Positions 8,979-20,080 of a stretch of DNA of 64,000 nucleotides are shown in pieces. The translations under genes and the position numbers were made by a program. The DNA is from Janthinobacterium agaricidamnosum NBRC 102515 = DSM 9628. GTDB lineage: Bacteria; Pseudomonadota; Gammaproteobacteria; Burkholderiales; Burkholderiaceae_D. The DNA lies in contig NZ_HG322949.1 of NCBI RefSeq assembly GCF_000723165.1, forward strand, positions 494,723-558,722. Direction: 5' to 3'. The notes beneath the pieces were generated by a model. It worked only from the letters and a program-made list of their open reading frames with translations. It was not told the origin of the DNA and did no database searches. Each line of letters starts with the position of its first letter. Position 1 is the first letter of the stretch.

Positions 8979-10217
8979 CTAGCGCGCCAGGCCGCAGCTG
9001 CGCAGCTTGGCGCGGTCCAGTTGCCGGTCCCACGCGGCGATGGCCAGGCAGGCCACGCCATTGCCGGCCAGGTTGGCCAGCGGCCGGCATTTCAGCAAGC
9101 GTTCGATGCCGACGATGAACAGCAGGCTGGAGACCGGGATTTCCGGCACCGCGGCCAGCGTCGCCGCCAGCGCGACAAAGGCCGAGCCGGCGACGCCGCT
9201 GGCGCCCTTGGAGGTGATCATCGCCAGCGCCATGATGGACAGCAGATGGGCCGTGCCGAGGCTGATGCCCTGCGCCTGCGCCAGGAACACCAGCGCCATG
9301 CCGAGATAGAGATTGCTGCCGTTCAGGTTGAAGGAGTAGCCGGCCGGTATCACCAGGCCGGTTACCTGCGCCGGGCAGCCCGCGCGGGCCATTTTTTCCA
9401 TCAACGGCGCCATCGCCGTGATCGACGACGCGGTGCCGAACACGATCAATAATTCTTCCTTGATGTAGGCGATGAAGCGCAGCACCGAGAAGCCGCAGGC
9501 GCGGCCGATCGCACCGAGCACCAGCAGCACGAACAGCGCCGTCGCCAGGTACAGCGCGGCCATCAGTTTGAGCAGCGGCGCCACCGATACCAGGCCGTAT
9601 TTGCCGACCGACCAGGCGACCGCGCCGAAGGCCGCCAGCGGCGCTGCCCTCAGCACGATCCTGAGCCCGGCCAGCAGCGCGCCGGCGGCCCGGTCGCACC
9701 AGCCGGCCGGCCGCCGGCCGCGTTCTCCCAGCAGCGCCAGCAGCATGCCCGCCGCCAGCGCCAGCATCAGCGCCAGCAGCAGCGGGCTGTGCATGAACGC
9801 GTCGCCGATGGCGGCGCCGATCGTCGGCGCCGCCATGGCGCCAGCCGGCGTGCCGGCATCGATATGGAAGCCGGCGCCGGGCCGCAGCAGCAGCGCCGCG
9901 ACGATGCCGCTCATCAGCGACAAGAACGACAAGGCTTCGAAGTACAGCAGCGCCTTGATGCCGATGCGGCCCAGCTGTTTCAGCTTGCCGATGCCGGCGA
10001 TGCCGCCGCTGACGGTAAAGAAAATCAGCGGCGCCACCATCAGCTTGATGACGCTGATGAAGACGGCGCCCAGCGGCTGCATGGCGAGCGCCAGCGCAGG
10101 CTTGCACAGGCCGAGCACGATGCCGCAGGCAATCGCCGCCAGGATCTGGCAGAACGGGCTGCGCAGCGCGCTCATGCTCATGTGCAATTTCACGCGCAGG
10201 TTCATGCGCAGTTTCAT
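8979..10217 (-). CDS. Dicarboxylate/amino acid:cation symporter (DAACS/GltP-DctA family)
   Basis: 412-aa inner-membrane secondary transporter. Hydrophobic segments run along the whole length. Family motifs are P-L-G-x-V-F-I-x-x-I-K-M-x-x-x-P-L-I-F near residue 50, a serine-rich reentrant loop F-G-T-A-S-S-I-T-A-M-A-P-L, and V-I-P-A-G-Y-S-F-N-L-N-G-S followed by the second loop T-S-K-G-A-S-G-V-A-G. These bind Na+/H+ and dicarboxylates or acidic amino acids. ATG 10217 overlaps the stop of the upstream LysR gene by four bases, so the two are co-translated. The open frame continues upstream inside that LysR gene without meaning. Confidence 0.88.
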   Translation of the reverse strand: MKLRMNLRVKLHMSMSALRSPFCQILAAIACGIVLGLCKPALALAMQPLGAVFISVIKLMVAPLIFFTVSGGIAGIGKLKQLGRIGIKALLYFEALSFLSLMSGIVAALLLRPGAGFHIDAGTPAGAMAAPTIGAAIGDAFMHSPLLLALMLALAAGMLLALLGERGRRPAGWCDRAAGALLAGLRIVLRAAPLAAFGAVAWSVGKYGLVSVAPLLKLMAALYLATALFVLLVLGAIGRACGFSVLRFIAYIKEELLIVFGTASSITAMAPLMEKMARAGCPAQVTGLVIPAGYSFNLNGSNLYLGMALVFLAQAQGISLGTAHLLSIMALAMITSKGASGVAGSAFVALAATLAAVPEIPVSSLLFIVGIERLLKCRPLANLAGNGVACLAIAAWDRQLDRAKLRSCGLAR

Positions 10218-11137
10218 GGATTCGCGCCGGCCAGCACGCGCCGGGTCAAGTCCAGGAAGTGCCGCGCGGCGGGCGAAATGTCGTGTTCCCGGCTGGCCAG
10301 CGTCAGCGGCGCGCTCAGGCCGGGACCGGCGTCGGCGATTCGGCAATACACCACGCTGTCGGCATGAAAACCCTTCATCGACGCCGGCACCGCCGACACG
10401 CCGGCGCCGGCCGCGACCAGGCTGATATTGGTCAGCATGCGTTCGACTTCGATCACTTTCGACGGCGTGAAACCGGCCCGCAGACAGGCATCCATCAAGT
10501 TCGAATACATGCCCGGCGCACCATGCCGGCGCACCAGGATGAACGGTTCGTTTTTCAGCGCGGCCAGCGCCACGGTCGGCGCGCTGTTGCCGCGCCCGGG
10601 CGGCAGCGCGGCATGGCCGGCCGGCAGCACCAGCAGCATTTCCTCTTCCTGCAAATGGGCGAACAGCACGCCCGGCGGACGGCTGACCGGCAGCCGCAGG
10701 AAGGCCACGTTGAGTTTGCCGGCCGCCACCGCATCGCTCAGTTGCGCGGCGTTCGCTTCGCTGAAATCGAGGCTGACATCGGGCCATGCGGCGCGGTAGG
10801 CGCGCACGATTTTCGGGATCAGGGGATGCGCCGCGGCCGAGCTGGTGAAGCCGATCGACAGCTTGCCGGCCGCGCCGCGCGCCGCTTGCGCCGCCCTTGC
10901 CGCGCCTTGCTGCAAACCGTCGAGGATGGCGTGCGCCTCCTTCAGGAAGGCATGGCCGCCGGCGGTCAGTTCGGCGCCTTTCGGATGGCGCCGGAACAGC
11001 GCGAAACCCAGTTCGTTTTCCAGTGCGCGTATCTGCAGGCTCAGTGGCGGCTGCTGCATGCCGAGCCGTTCCGCCGCGCGCGTGAAGTGGCCTTCTTCGG
11101 CGACCACGACGAAGTAACGCAAGTGTCTCAGTTCCAT
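10214..11137 (-). CDS. LysR-family regulator
   Basis: 307-aa LysR-type regulator with the classical M-E-L-R-H-L-R-Y-F start, the winged helix-turn-helix H-F-T-R-A-A-E-R-L-G ... P-P-L-S-L-Q-I and an effector-binding domain from about residue 90. This sub-branch resembles CatR/BenM-like regulators by its N-terminus. It is the first gene of an operon with the downstream symporter (ATGA overlap) and diverges from the secreted hydrolase at 11251. The 113-base gap is a natural place for a shared operator, so the likely regulon is the symporter plus the hydrolase and porin. Confidence 0.88.
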   Translation of the reverse strand: MELRHLRYFVVVAEEGHFTRAAERLGMQQPPLSLQIRALENELGFALFRRHPKGAELTAGGHAFLKEAHAILDGLQQGAARAAQAARGAAGKLSIGFTSSAAAHPLIPKIVRAYRAAWPDVSLDFSEANAAQLSDAVAAGKLNVAFLRLPVSRPPGVLFAHLQEEEMLLVLPAGHAALPPGRGNSAPTVALAALKNEPFILVRRHGAPGMYSNLMDACLRAGFTPSKVIEVERMLTNISLVAAGAGVSAVPASMKGFHADSVVYCRIADAGPGLSAPLTLASREHDISPAARHFLDLTRRVLAGANP

Positions 11138-11250
11138 CTTGTTTGTCTCTTATCTTGATACTTTTTTAGTATGGTACTCGATGAGTCAAGATATTTTACA
11201 TTAGGTTTAAAACTCCCTACCATGTTTATCAAAGACTACAGGAGACCTGC

Positions 11251-12543
11251 ATGAATCGTATTTTGAGTGCGCTGCTGTGCGCCGGCGGCTTGCTGGCCGC
11301 ATCCGGCGCGATGGCGCAAACGGCGGCGTCCTGCCCGGCCGGACTGGACCCGGTCGCGCAGTGCTACAACGGCCAGGACGCCAACGGCGCCTTTTACTGG
11401 ATCGCGATGCCGAAACAATGGAACCATACGCTGATCATGCACAGCCATGGCGGGCCGCGCCTGTCGGCCATCACGCAAGACAGCAATATCGAAGACCTGG
11501 AACGCTTTGCCGTCACGGTGCGCCAGGGCTATGCGTGGGCCGGCTCGACCTACCGCCGGCCCGGCTACGGCGTGCGGATGGCGGCCGAAGATACCGAAAA
11601 CCTGCGCCGGATCTTTGTGGCGCGCTTCGGCCAGCCCGGGCGCAGCATCTTGCATGGCCAGTCGTGGGGCGGCAACGTCGCGGCCAGGGGCATCGAACTG
11701 TATGGCGCGCATTATGACGGGCTGGTGCTGACCAACGGCATGCTGGCCGGCGGCAGCCGCAACTATATGCACCGCGCCGATTTGCGCGCCGTCTACCAGT
11801 ATTACTGCGCCAATCACCCGCGTCCGGACGAGCCGCAATACCCGCTGTGGACGGGCCTGCCGGCCGACTCGGCGATGAAGCCGCAGGAGCTGGCGGCGCG
11901 GGTCAACGAATGCACCGGCGTCGCCTTGCCGGCGGCCAGCCGCAGCGCGGCGCAACAGCGCAAGCTGGATGATATCCTGGGCGTGATCCGCATCCCCGAA
12001 CGCACGCTGGTGTCGCACCTGAACTGGGCCACGTTCACCTTCCGCGACCTGACCCAGCGCGTGCTGGGCGGCCGCAATCCATTCTCGAACCGCGGCGTGG
12101 CCTATCACGGTTCGCATGACGATGCGGCGCTCAATCGGGGCGTGCCGCGCTTCGACGCCGACCCGCAAGCGGTGGCCGATCTGGCGCACGATTCCGACAT
12201 GGACGGCAAGCTGAACGTGCCGGCCATCAGCCTGCATGCGATCGACGATCCGACCGCGCTGGTCGAGTATGAAACCGAGTATCGCAACCTGCTCAAACGG
12301 ACTGGCCGCGACGCCAAGCTGGTGCAGGTGTTCAGCGACGAACACGATCACAGCAAGCTGGCCGACGCCGAATATGCGGCGGTGTTCGACACGCTGTCGG
12401 CCTGGCTGGACAGCGGCAGGAAACCGACCCCGGACAGTATCGCGGCGGCCTGTGTCAAACAGTCGCAACAGTTCGGCGGCGGCTGCCATATCAAGACGGA
12501 CTTCGTTCCGGCGGCCTTGTCTTCGAGGGTCGAGCTACGTTAA
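11251..12543 (+). CDS. Secreted alpha/beta hydrolase
   Basis: 430-aa exported protein with a signal peptide cleaved after A-M-A near residue 22. The alpha/beta-hydrolase nucleophile elbow is G-Q-S-W-G-G near residue 138, and the catalytic His is probably in the C-terminal D-E-H-D-H-S-K-L segment. An upstream H-S-H-G-G-P could form the oxyanion hole. The overall layout recalls secreted esterases of the tannase/feruloyl type, but I cannot name a substrate. AGGAG lies about 8 bases before ATG. It is followed by a porin on the same strand, a pairing that suggests extracytoplasmic breakdown and uptake of an ester or aromatic compound. Confidence 0.75.
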   Translation: MNRILSALLCAGGLLAASGAMAQTAASCPAGLDPVAQCYNGQDANGAFYWIAMPKQWNHTLIMHSHGGPRLSAITQDSNIEDLERFAVTVRQGYAWAGSTYRRPGYGVRMAAEDTENLRRIFVARFGQPGRSILHGQSWGGNVAARGIELYGAHYDGLVLTNGMLAGGSRNYMHRADLRAVYQYYCANHPRPDEPQYPLWTGLPADSAMKPQELAARVNECTGVALPAASRSAAQQRKLDDILGVIRIPERTLVSHLNWATFTFRDLTQRVLGGRNPFSNRGVAYHGSHDDAALNRGVPRFDADPQAVADLAHDSDMDGKLNVPAISLHAIDDPTALVEYETEYRNLLKRTGRDAKLVQVFSDEHDHSKLADAEYAAVFDTLSAWLDSGRKPTPDSIAAACVKQSQQFGGGCHIKTDFVPAALSSRVELR

Positions 12544-12642
12544 TCAACAGTTTTATCGCAGTACCATCAGCACCCATAAAGGACCGCCATCAAGGACCAG
12601 CAATAGGTCCATGGCGGTACCATAAAAACTACAGGAGACAAC

Positions 12643-13698
12643 ATGAAACATGCAATCATCGGCATCGCCCTGCTGGGCGGTTTGCCGGGCCTCGTGCTGG
12701 CCCAATCGAACGTCGATGTCTACGGTTCGATCGACGCCGGCCTGCGCAACAGGACCAATGTCAACCAGGCCGGCGACAGCCAGTTGACGATGGGCTCGAA
12801 CGGCACTTTCCGTTCCAACCGGCTCGGCTTCAAGGGCACCGAAGACCTGGGCGGCGGCCTGAAGGCCAACTTCCTGCTGGAGTCGGGTTTTAATACCGCC
12901 ACCGGCGCGCTGAACAACACCACCGGCACGCTGTTCCAGCGCGAAGCCCATATCGGCCTGGAGAGCGCGCTGGGCGCGATCGACCTGGGCCGCCAATACA
13001 CGGTGGCCTATAAAACCATCGTCGCTTTCGATCCCTTCGTCTACCGCTATCCCAGCATCACCTACGTGCTGTCGTCGACCGCCGGCACGCGCCATAGCAA
13101 CGACGTGCAATACACCGGCCGTTTCAATGACCTGACGCTGCGCGCCGAATATGCGCTGGGCGAAGTGGCCGGCGACAGCAGCAGCGGCAGCGCCAAGGCG
13201 GTCGGCGCCAACTACGTCAGCGGGCCGCTGAAGCTGGGCGCCTCGTACACCAGGTCGAAGGAAAACGTCGGCAGCACGGCCGCGCCGGTGTACATGGATT
13301 ACGACCATGTCGCGGCCGGCGGCGCTTATACGGTCGGCGCGGTGACGCTGGCGCTTGGATATGTCGATGAAAAGCAGGCCACCATCGTCGCGCGCGACGA
13401 CCGCGCGACATGGCGCTGGGCCGGCCTGACCTATCGGACCAGCGAGCGCTTCAGCGTGACCGGCGCGTGGTACGGCAACAAGGTACACAACCGCAAGGCC
13501 GGCGCCACCGTGGCGGCCGGCGACGGCAAGAAGGATTTGTACATGCTGGGCTTGCGCTACGACCTGTCGAAACGCACCGTGCTGTATGCCGAAATCGACC
13601 GCAACAAGTTCGACGGCGCGTTCGCCAGCGGCGGCACCACGCCGCTGAACCAGCGCGGCCAGACCGGCACCTCGGCCGGCATCATGCACATGTTTTAA
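12643..13698 (+). CDS. Gram-negative porin (betaproteobacterial general porin type)
   Basis: 351-aa outer-membrane 16-strand barrel protein. A signal peptide ends L-A-Q near residue 21, followed by the family start S-N-V-D-V-Y-G-S-I-D-A-G-L. The conserved S-R-L-G-F-K-G-T-E-D-L-G-G-G-L-K-A motif (here N-R-L-G-F) is near residue 63, and a terminal Phe (H-M-F) marks BAM-dependent insertion. Its stop overlaps the stop of the convergent EamA gene by a few bases. ACAGGAGAC precedes ATG 12643. Confidence 0.9.
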   Translation: MKHAIIGIALLGGLPGLVLAQSNVDVYGSIDAGLRNRTNVNQAGDSQLTMGSNGTFRSNRLGFKGTEDLGGGLKANFLLESGFNTATGALNNTTGTLFQREAHIGLESALGAIDLGRQYTVAYKTIVAFDPFVYRYPSITYVLSSTAGTRHSNDVQYTGRFNDLTLRAEYALGEVAGDSSSGSAKAVGANYVSGPLKLGASYTRSKENVGSTAAPVYMDYDHVAAGGAYTVGAVTLALGYVDEKQATIVARDDRATWRWAGLTYRTSERFSVTGAWYGNKVHNRKAGATVAAGDGKKDLYMLGLRYDLSKRTVLYAEIDRNKFDGAFASGGTTPLNQRGQTGTSAGIMHMF

Positions 13699-14585
13699 GC
13701 GGTGCCGGCCGGCTTGCCGCGCTGCGGCAGGAAGGCCAGCACGTTGCCGAGCAAGACCAGGGCCAGGCCGGCGAATGCCGGTCCGGTCCAGACATAGCCC
13801 TCGAAGAAGGTCGAGACCGTCAGCGCCACCACCGGGAACAGCACGGTGGCATACGCGGCGCGGTCCGGGCCGATGCGGCCGAGCAGCAGCAGGTAGGCGG
13901 TAAAGCCGACCACCGAACCGGCGATCGCCAGGTACAGCAGGGCGCCGATGTAGCGGCCATCGGCCGGCAGCGCGAACGGCATGCCGAGCGCCAGCGCGCC
14001 GGCGCCGACGATGGTGGCGCCGATCAGCATGGCCCACGCATTGGTCAGCCACGGCGCCAGGCCGAGCGCCTGCATGCGGCTCGACAGCAGGCTGCCGCTG
14101 GAAAAGCACAGGGTGCCCAGCAGCGCCAGTCCCAGGCCCAGCAGCATGCCGCCATCGTGCCAGTGGCCGCGCATCTGCGGCAGCGACAGCAGGGCGATGC
14201 CGGCCAGTCCCAGCAGCGCTCCGGCCACTACCTGGCGGCGGATAGCGCGGCCCAGGAACAGGCGTCCATTGAGCGCATTCCAGATCGGCGCGGTCGAGAA
14301 TATCACCGCCACCAGGCCGCTCGGCACCGATTTGCTGGCGTAATAAAAACACAGGAAATTGCAGCAAAACAGGCCGAAGCCTTGCGCCAGCAGATACGGC
14401 CAGGCGCGCCTGGGCGGCCACAAAGGCTGGCGGCGGGCCAGCAAGATCAGCATCAGCAGCGCCGACGCCAGCCAGAAGCGGTAGGCGATCGACACCGGCG
14501 CCGGCACCGCACCCAGCTGGAAGGTGATGGCGATCCAGGTGGTGCCCCATATCAGCACGGTGAGCAGGTAAAGGAAGACGTTCAT
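13695..14585 (-). CDS. EamA-family (DMT) transporter
   Basis: 296-aa inner-membrane protein with ten predicted membrane segments in two EamA repeats. It starts L-L-T-V-L-I-W-G-T-T-W-I-A-I, a typical DMT first helix, and has P-S-G-L-V-A-V-I-F-S-T-A-P-I-W near residue 90. Such proteins commonly export amino acids or metabolites; the substrate is unknown. It is transcribed divergently from the AraC gene at 14732, which may control it. Confidence 0.88.
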   Translation of the reverse strand: MNVFLYLLTVLIWGTTWIAITFQLGAVPAPVSIAYRFWLASALLMLILLARRQPLWPPRRAWPYLLAQGFGLFCCNFLCFYYASKSVPSGLVAVIFSTAPIWNALNGRLFLGRAIRRQVVAGALLGLAGIALLSLPQMRGHWHDGGMLLGLGLALLGTLCFSSGSLLSSRMQALGLAPWLTNAWAMLIGATIVGAGALALGMPFALPADGRYIGALLYLAIAGSVVGFTAYLLLLGRIGPDRAAYATVLFPVVALTVSTFFEGYVWTGPAFAGLALVLLGNVLAFLPQRGKPAGTA

Positions 14586-14731
14586 ATTGATCGGGTAGCT
14601 TGAAAAACCACAGCATCGCCGATGGCGCCGGCGCCGGATTGTCTGTGCTTGCTGTTTTTGGGGCCGCCGCCAGCGCCCGCTACACCGTCGTGTTAAGCTT
14701 TTTGATACCGATGATTACCTGTGATTGCACG

Positions 14732-15646
14732 ATGTCCGTCCGACCCGTCCCCGCCGCCGACAGCCCGCCCGCCGCCGATATTGCGCACAAGGTATTCCAT
14801 ACCATGTCGCAAACCGAAGCGCGGCTGGAACGTTATGCTTTACTCGGCGACAATCTTGCAATGGCGATATGGGACCGCCGTACCGAACACTCGCACACCT
14901 CGTATATCCAGCCCGGCCACCATACGCTGTCGTTTTACCTGGGCGGCGGCTACGGCACCCAGCGCCGCGAGGAACCCGGCTCGCATGGCGCGCCGCAATT
15001 GCTGTGCGCCTTGCCCGACTGGCATGAATCGCGCTGGCTATTGCGGGGCAATGTGCGCATGCTGCACATCTATTTCCTGCCCGAGCATTTCACCCGGCGC
15101 GCGGTAGTCGAGCTGGACCGCGAACCGCGCGGACTGACGCTGGCCGACCGCACTTATTTCGAGCATCCGCGCATCGTCAGCCTGTGCCGCACGCTCAGTG
15201 ACATGCCGTGGCATGGCCCGGATGCGGCATTGCGGGCCAATGAAGTCACGCATGAAACGTTGAGCGAATTATTACGTTCGCAGACCGTTCCGCAGCGCCA
15301 GGGGCGCCTGAACGGCGGCCTGGCGCCGGCGGTGCGGCGCCGCCTGGCCGAATTCATCGACGCTGAACTGGCGCGCAATCTGACGCTGGGGATGCTGGCG
15401 CAAGTGGCGTGCCTGTCCGAATTCCACCTGGCGCGCATGTTCCGGGTCTCGTTCGGCATGCCGCCGTCGGCCTGGATCGCGCAGCGCCGCATCGACCGCG
15501 CGCGCCATTTGCTGAAAACCACCGCCTTGCCGCTGCAGCAGGTCGCCGACGCCTGCGGCTACGCCGACGCCAGCCATTTCAGCCACCGCTTCCGCGCCGC
15601 CACCGGCGTGCCGGCCGGACATTACCGGAAATTGCTGCTGGCTTGA
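14732..15646 (+). CDS. AraC-family regulator
   Basis: Transcription factor of 304 aa if ATG 14732 is the start. The frame is open back to 14600, but the extra residues lack family character and overlap the promoter region facing the EamA gene. The N-terminal part is a cupin-like sensing domain. The C-terminal 100 residues hold the two AraC helix-turn-helix motifs: L-T-L-G-M-L-A-Q-V-A-C-L-S-E-F-H-L-A-R-M-F and the P-L-Q-Q-V-A-D-A-C-G-Y-A-D-A-S-H-F signature. Divergence from the EamA exporter suggests it activates that gene. Confidence 0.85.
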   Translation: MSVRPVPAADSPPAADIAHKVFHTMSQTEARLERYALLGDNLAMAIWDRRTEHSHTSYIQPGHHTLSFYLGGGYGTQRREEPGSHGAPQLLCALPDWHESRWLLRGNVRMLHIYFLPEHFTRRAVVELDREPRGLTLADRTYFEHPRIVSLCRTLSDMPWHGPDAALRANEVTHETLSELLRSQTVPQRQGRLNGGLAPAVRRRLAEFIDAELARNLTLGMLAQVACLSEFHLARMFRVSFGMPPSAWIAQRRIDRARHLLKTTALPLQQVADACGYADASHFSHRFRAATGVPAGHYRKLLLA

Positions 15647-15760
15647 CGGGGGCATCCGCGTAAAAACGTGCGCACGGTATTGTGCGTGTCATGTGTGTAA
15701 CATATGATTGCGTATAAAATAACATCATTGGATGCGTTATTTTATTCATGTGGAGTGCAT

Positions 15761-15928
15761 ATGAAGACGATCGCCAGATCCCCATCGCCAGGGGGAACGA
15801 TGCAGCGTACGCCGCGCAGCGGCTTGCATGACGCGACGGCGTTGCTGCCGCCACGGGTGCGCCAGGCCGCCGCCCGTTACCGCCGCGACGGCGCCACGCT
15901 GCAGGCGCTGCCGCGGCGGCGCGGCTGA
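15761..15928 (+). CDS. Possible small basic protein
   Basis: A 55-codon frame starting with ATG 15761, preceded by GGAG at 15752-15755. The product is arginine-rich with no recognisable domain. It lies in a GC-rich gap between AraC and recQ; such frames arise by chance, so it is offered only because of the ribosome site. Confidence 0.25.
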   Translation: MKTIARSPSPGGTMQRTPRSGLHDATALLPPRVRQAAARYRRDGATLQALPRRRG

Positions 15929-15952
15929 TTTGCCCGTATCAAGCGGCCTGGA

Positions 15953-17788
<1,836 letters not shown>

Positions 17789-17792
17789 ACCA

Positions 17793-18641
17793 TTATTCCG
17801 CCCACACTACCAATCCGGAATAGGCGCTGGCGATCACCACCAGGCCGAATACGATACGGTACCATGCAAAAAAAGTGAAGTCATGCGAGCTGATGTAACG
17901 CAGCAGCCAGCGCACGCACAGGAAGGCCGAGATGAACGCGGCCAGGGTGCCGATGCCGAAGAACGGCACGTCGGCCACCGACAGGATGGCGCGCGCCTTG
18001 TACAGCGAATAGACGGTGGCGCCGAGCAGCGTCGGGATCGCCAGGAAGAACGAGAATTCGGTGGCCGCCTTGCGCGACAGGCCCAGCATCATGCCGCCGA
18101 TGATGGTCGAACCGGAGCGGCTGGTGCCGGGAATCAGCGCGAAGCATTGCGCGCAGCCGACCTTGAGCGCGTCGAGCAAGCTCATGTCGTCTACCGTCTC
18201 GATGCGCACCGCCTTCGGATTGCGCCGCGCATGGCGCTCGACCAGCAAAATGATGATGCCGCCGACGATGAAGGCGGTGGCCACGGTGATCGGGTTGAAC
18301 AGGTGCTGCTTGATCGACTTGCTGAACAGCAGGCCCAGCACCACCGCCGGCAGGAAGGCCACGATCAGCTTCAGTGTGAACAGCCTGGAGCGGGCCTGGC
18401 CGGCAACCAGGCCGGACAGCACTTCGGCGATGCGCGCCCGGTATTCCCAGCACACCGCGAAGATCGCGCCGGCCTGGATCGCGATTTCAAACACATCCAT
18501 GACGTCCTTGCTGACTTGCCGGTTCAGGTCGAGCAGGCTGCCGGCCAGAATCAGGTGGCCGGTCGACGAAATCGGCAAAAATTCGGTGAAGCCTTCAACC
18601 AAGCCCATGATGACGGCTTTTAGCGCGAGTATAAGATCCAT
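17793..18641 (-). CDS. uppP: Undecaprenyl-diphosphatase
   Basis: 282-aa polytopic inner-membrane enzyme that recycles undecaprenyl pyrophosphate to the monophosphate for peptidoglycan and O-antigen carriers; in E. coli it gives bacitracin tolerance. The two family motifs are present: [14 protein letters not shown] near residue 16 and P-G-T-S-R-S-G near residue 170. Length is normal. It is upstream of recQ with only a four-base gap. Confidence 0.95.
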   Translation of the reverse strand: MDLILALKAVIMGLVEGFTEFLPISSTGHLILAGSLLDLNRQVSKDVMDVFEIAIQAGAIFAVCWEYRARIAEVLSGLVAGQARSRLFTLKLIVAFLPAVVLGLLFSKSIKQHLFNPITVATAFIVGGIIILLVERHARRNPKAVRIETVDDMSLLDALKVGCAQCFALIPGTSRSGSTIIGGMMLGLSRKAATEFSFFLAIPTLLGATVYSLYKARAILSVADVPFFGIGTLAAFISAFLCVRWLLRYISSHDFTFFAWYRIVFGLVVIASAYSGLVVWAE

Positions 18642-18848
18642 ATGTGTCTAGACGGTGCTGATATGTTTGATGGGAAATAAGGCAGCGGGCGCGCACGATC
18701 GCTGCGCGGGGTCGAAGCTTACCACGAGAGCGGCCCGCGATTCTGATTCCGGCGCAAGATGAGGCCGCTTTTTACCGGGGGCGAATGGCATGGCGGCAGG
18801 ATGTCCTTGCTTGCCATGCCGCATCAATACCAGGCAAGCAAGGAAGTG

Positions 18849-18880
18849 GGCGCCCGCTTACCATGCGGGCGCCTATTTTT
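18849..18880 (+). terminator. GC-rich hairpin with T-run
   Basis: A 9-bp perfect stem (18849-18857 with 18865-18873), a 7-base loop and TATTTTT downstream form a terminator-like element on the plus strand. No plus-strand gene lies upstream, so it may end an unannotated RNA in the 250-base gap after the uppP start. Confidence 0.5.
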
Positions 18881-18894
18881 GAGGAAGAATGGCG

Positions 18895-20040
18895 TCAGGC
18901 GGTTTTTTTATCCGGGCCGATGCGCGAACTGGCGGCCACCAGCAGCAGTGCGCAGCCAAGCGCGGCGAACGAGAACTTCAGGTTGGTGGCGTGGGCGATA
19001 AAACCGATCAGCGCCGGGCCGGCCAGGATGCCGGCGTAACCGATGGTGGTGATGGCCGCCACCGCCATGCTGGCCGGCATCGTATGCTGGCTGCCGGCGG
19101 CGGTAAACAGGATAGGCACGATATTGGCGCAGCCCAGGCCGACCAGCACAAAGCCGAGCAAGGCCAGGTTGGCCGACGGCGCCAGCACGGTCAGGAAGAA
19201 GCCGGCGGCGGCGCACAGGCCGCCGACCAGCAGCACCCGCTTGCCGCCGAAGCGGCGCACGATGGCGTCGCCGGTGAAACGGCCGGTGGTCATCGCGATG
19301 GCGAACGCCGCGTAGCCGAGGCCGCCCTTGGCCGGATCCAACTCGCGGGTGCTGGTCAGGAATAGCGCGCTCCAGTCGAGCACCGCCCCTTCGGCCAGGA
19401 ACACGATAAAGCACAGCAAGCCGATCAGGATCACCGAACCGTGCGGCATGACGAACAGCGGCGACTTGGCGCCGGCCGGTTCCGGCGTGTGCAGCAAATG
19501 GTTTTGCGCGGCGGACAGCACCAGCGCCATCAGCACGATGATCACGGCGCAAGACCAGGCCGGCGCCAGGCCCAGCCACAACAGCAGCGCCATCAGGCCG
19601 GCGCCGGCAAAACCGCCGACGCTGAACAGCGCGTGGAAGCCGGACATCATCGAGCGGCCGCTGGCCTTTTCGACGATCACGGCCTGGATATTGATGGCCA
19701 CGTCGAAGGTGCCGGCCGAGGCGCCGAACAAAAACAGCACCAGGCCCAGTTCCCATGGGCTAGCCGCCAGCGCCAGCCCGGGCAGCAGCAGCGACAGGAT
19801 CGCGCCGGAGGCCAGGATCACGCGGCGGCAGCCGAAGCGGGCCGACAGCGCGCCGGTGAACGGCATCGCGAACAGCGAGCCGCAGCCGAGGCACAGCAGC
19901 AGCAGGCCGAGCGCGCCTTCTTCCAGGCCCAGGCGTTCCTTGGCGTATGGCACCAGCGGTGCCCAGGTAGCCATGCCGAGGCCGGCGGCAAAAAAGACAA
20001 GACGGGTGGCGCGTTGCTGCAGGGGGCCGATACATTCCAT
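18895..20040 (-). CDS. MFS transporter, YbjJ-like
   Basis: 381-aa major facilitator with about 12 hydrophobic helices. The first half has L-S-A-R-F-G-C-R-R-V between helices 2 and 3 (the MFS loop motif) and G-A-S-A-G-T-F-D-V-A-I-N-I-Q-A near residue 105, a signature of the YbjJ/FucP-like branch. The second half repeats it as V-R-R-F-G-G-K-R-V. The substrate is unknown; the neighbouring DeoR regulator suggests a sugar or sugar phosphate. Same strand as, and 40 bases downstream of, that regulator gene. Confidence 0.85.
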   Translation of the reverse strand: MECIGPLQQRATRLVFFAAGLGMATWAPLVPYAKERLGLEEGALGLLLLCLGCGSLFAMPFTGALSARFGCRRVILASGAILSLLLPGLALAASPWELGLVLFLFGASAGTFDVAINIQAVIVEKASGRSMMSGFHALFSVGGFAGAGLMALLLWLGLAPAWSCAVIIVLMALVLSAAQNHLLHTPEPAGAKSPLFVMPHGSVILIGLLCFIVFLAEGAVLDWSALFLTSTRELDPAKGGLGYAAFAIAMTTGRFTGDAIVRRFGGKRVLLVGGLCAAAGFFLTVLAPSANLALLGFVLVGLGCANIVPILFTAAGSQHTMPASMAVAAITTIGYAGILAGPALIGFIAHATNLKFSFAALGCALLLVAASSRIGPDKKTA

Positions 20041-20080
20041 GGACGGGGTCTTTGTGTGGTCGGGTTAAGGGGGGAGGGGC

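Noticed and set aside
12553..14616. Minus-strand frame of 687 codons covering the porin and EamA genes
   Set aside because: It runs antisense to the porin and in another frame of the EamA gene; no motif or ribosome site.
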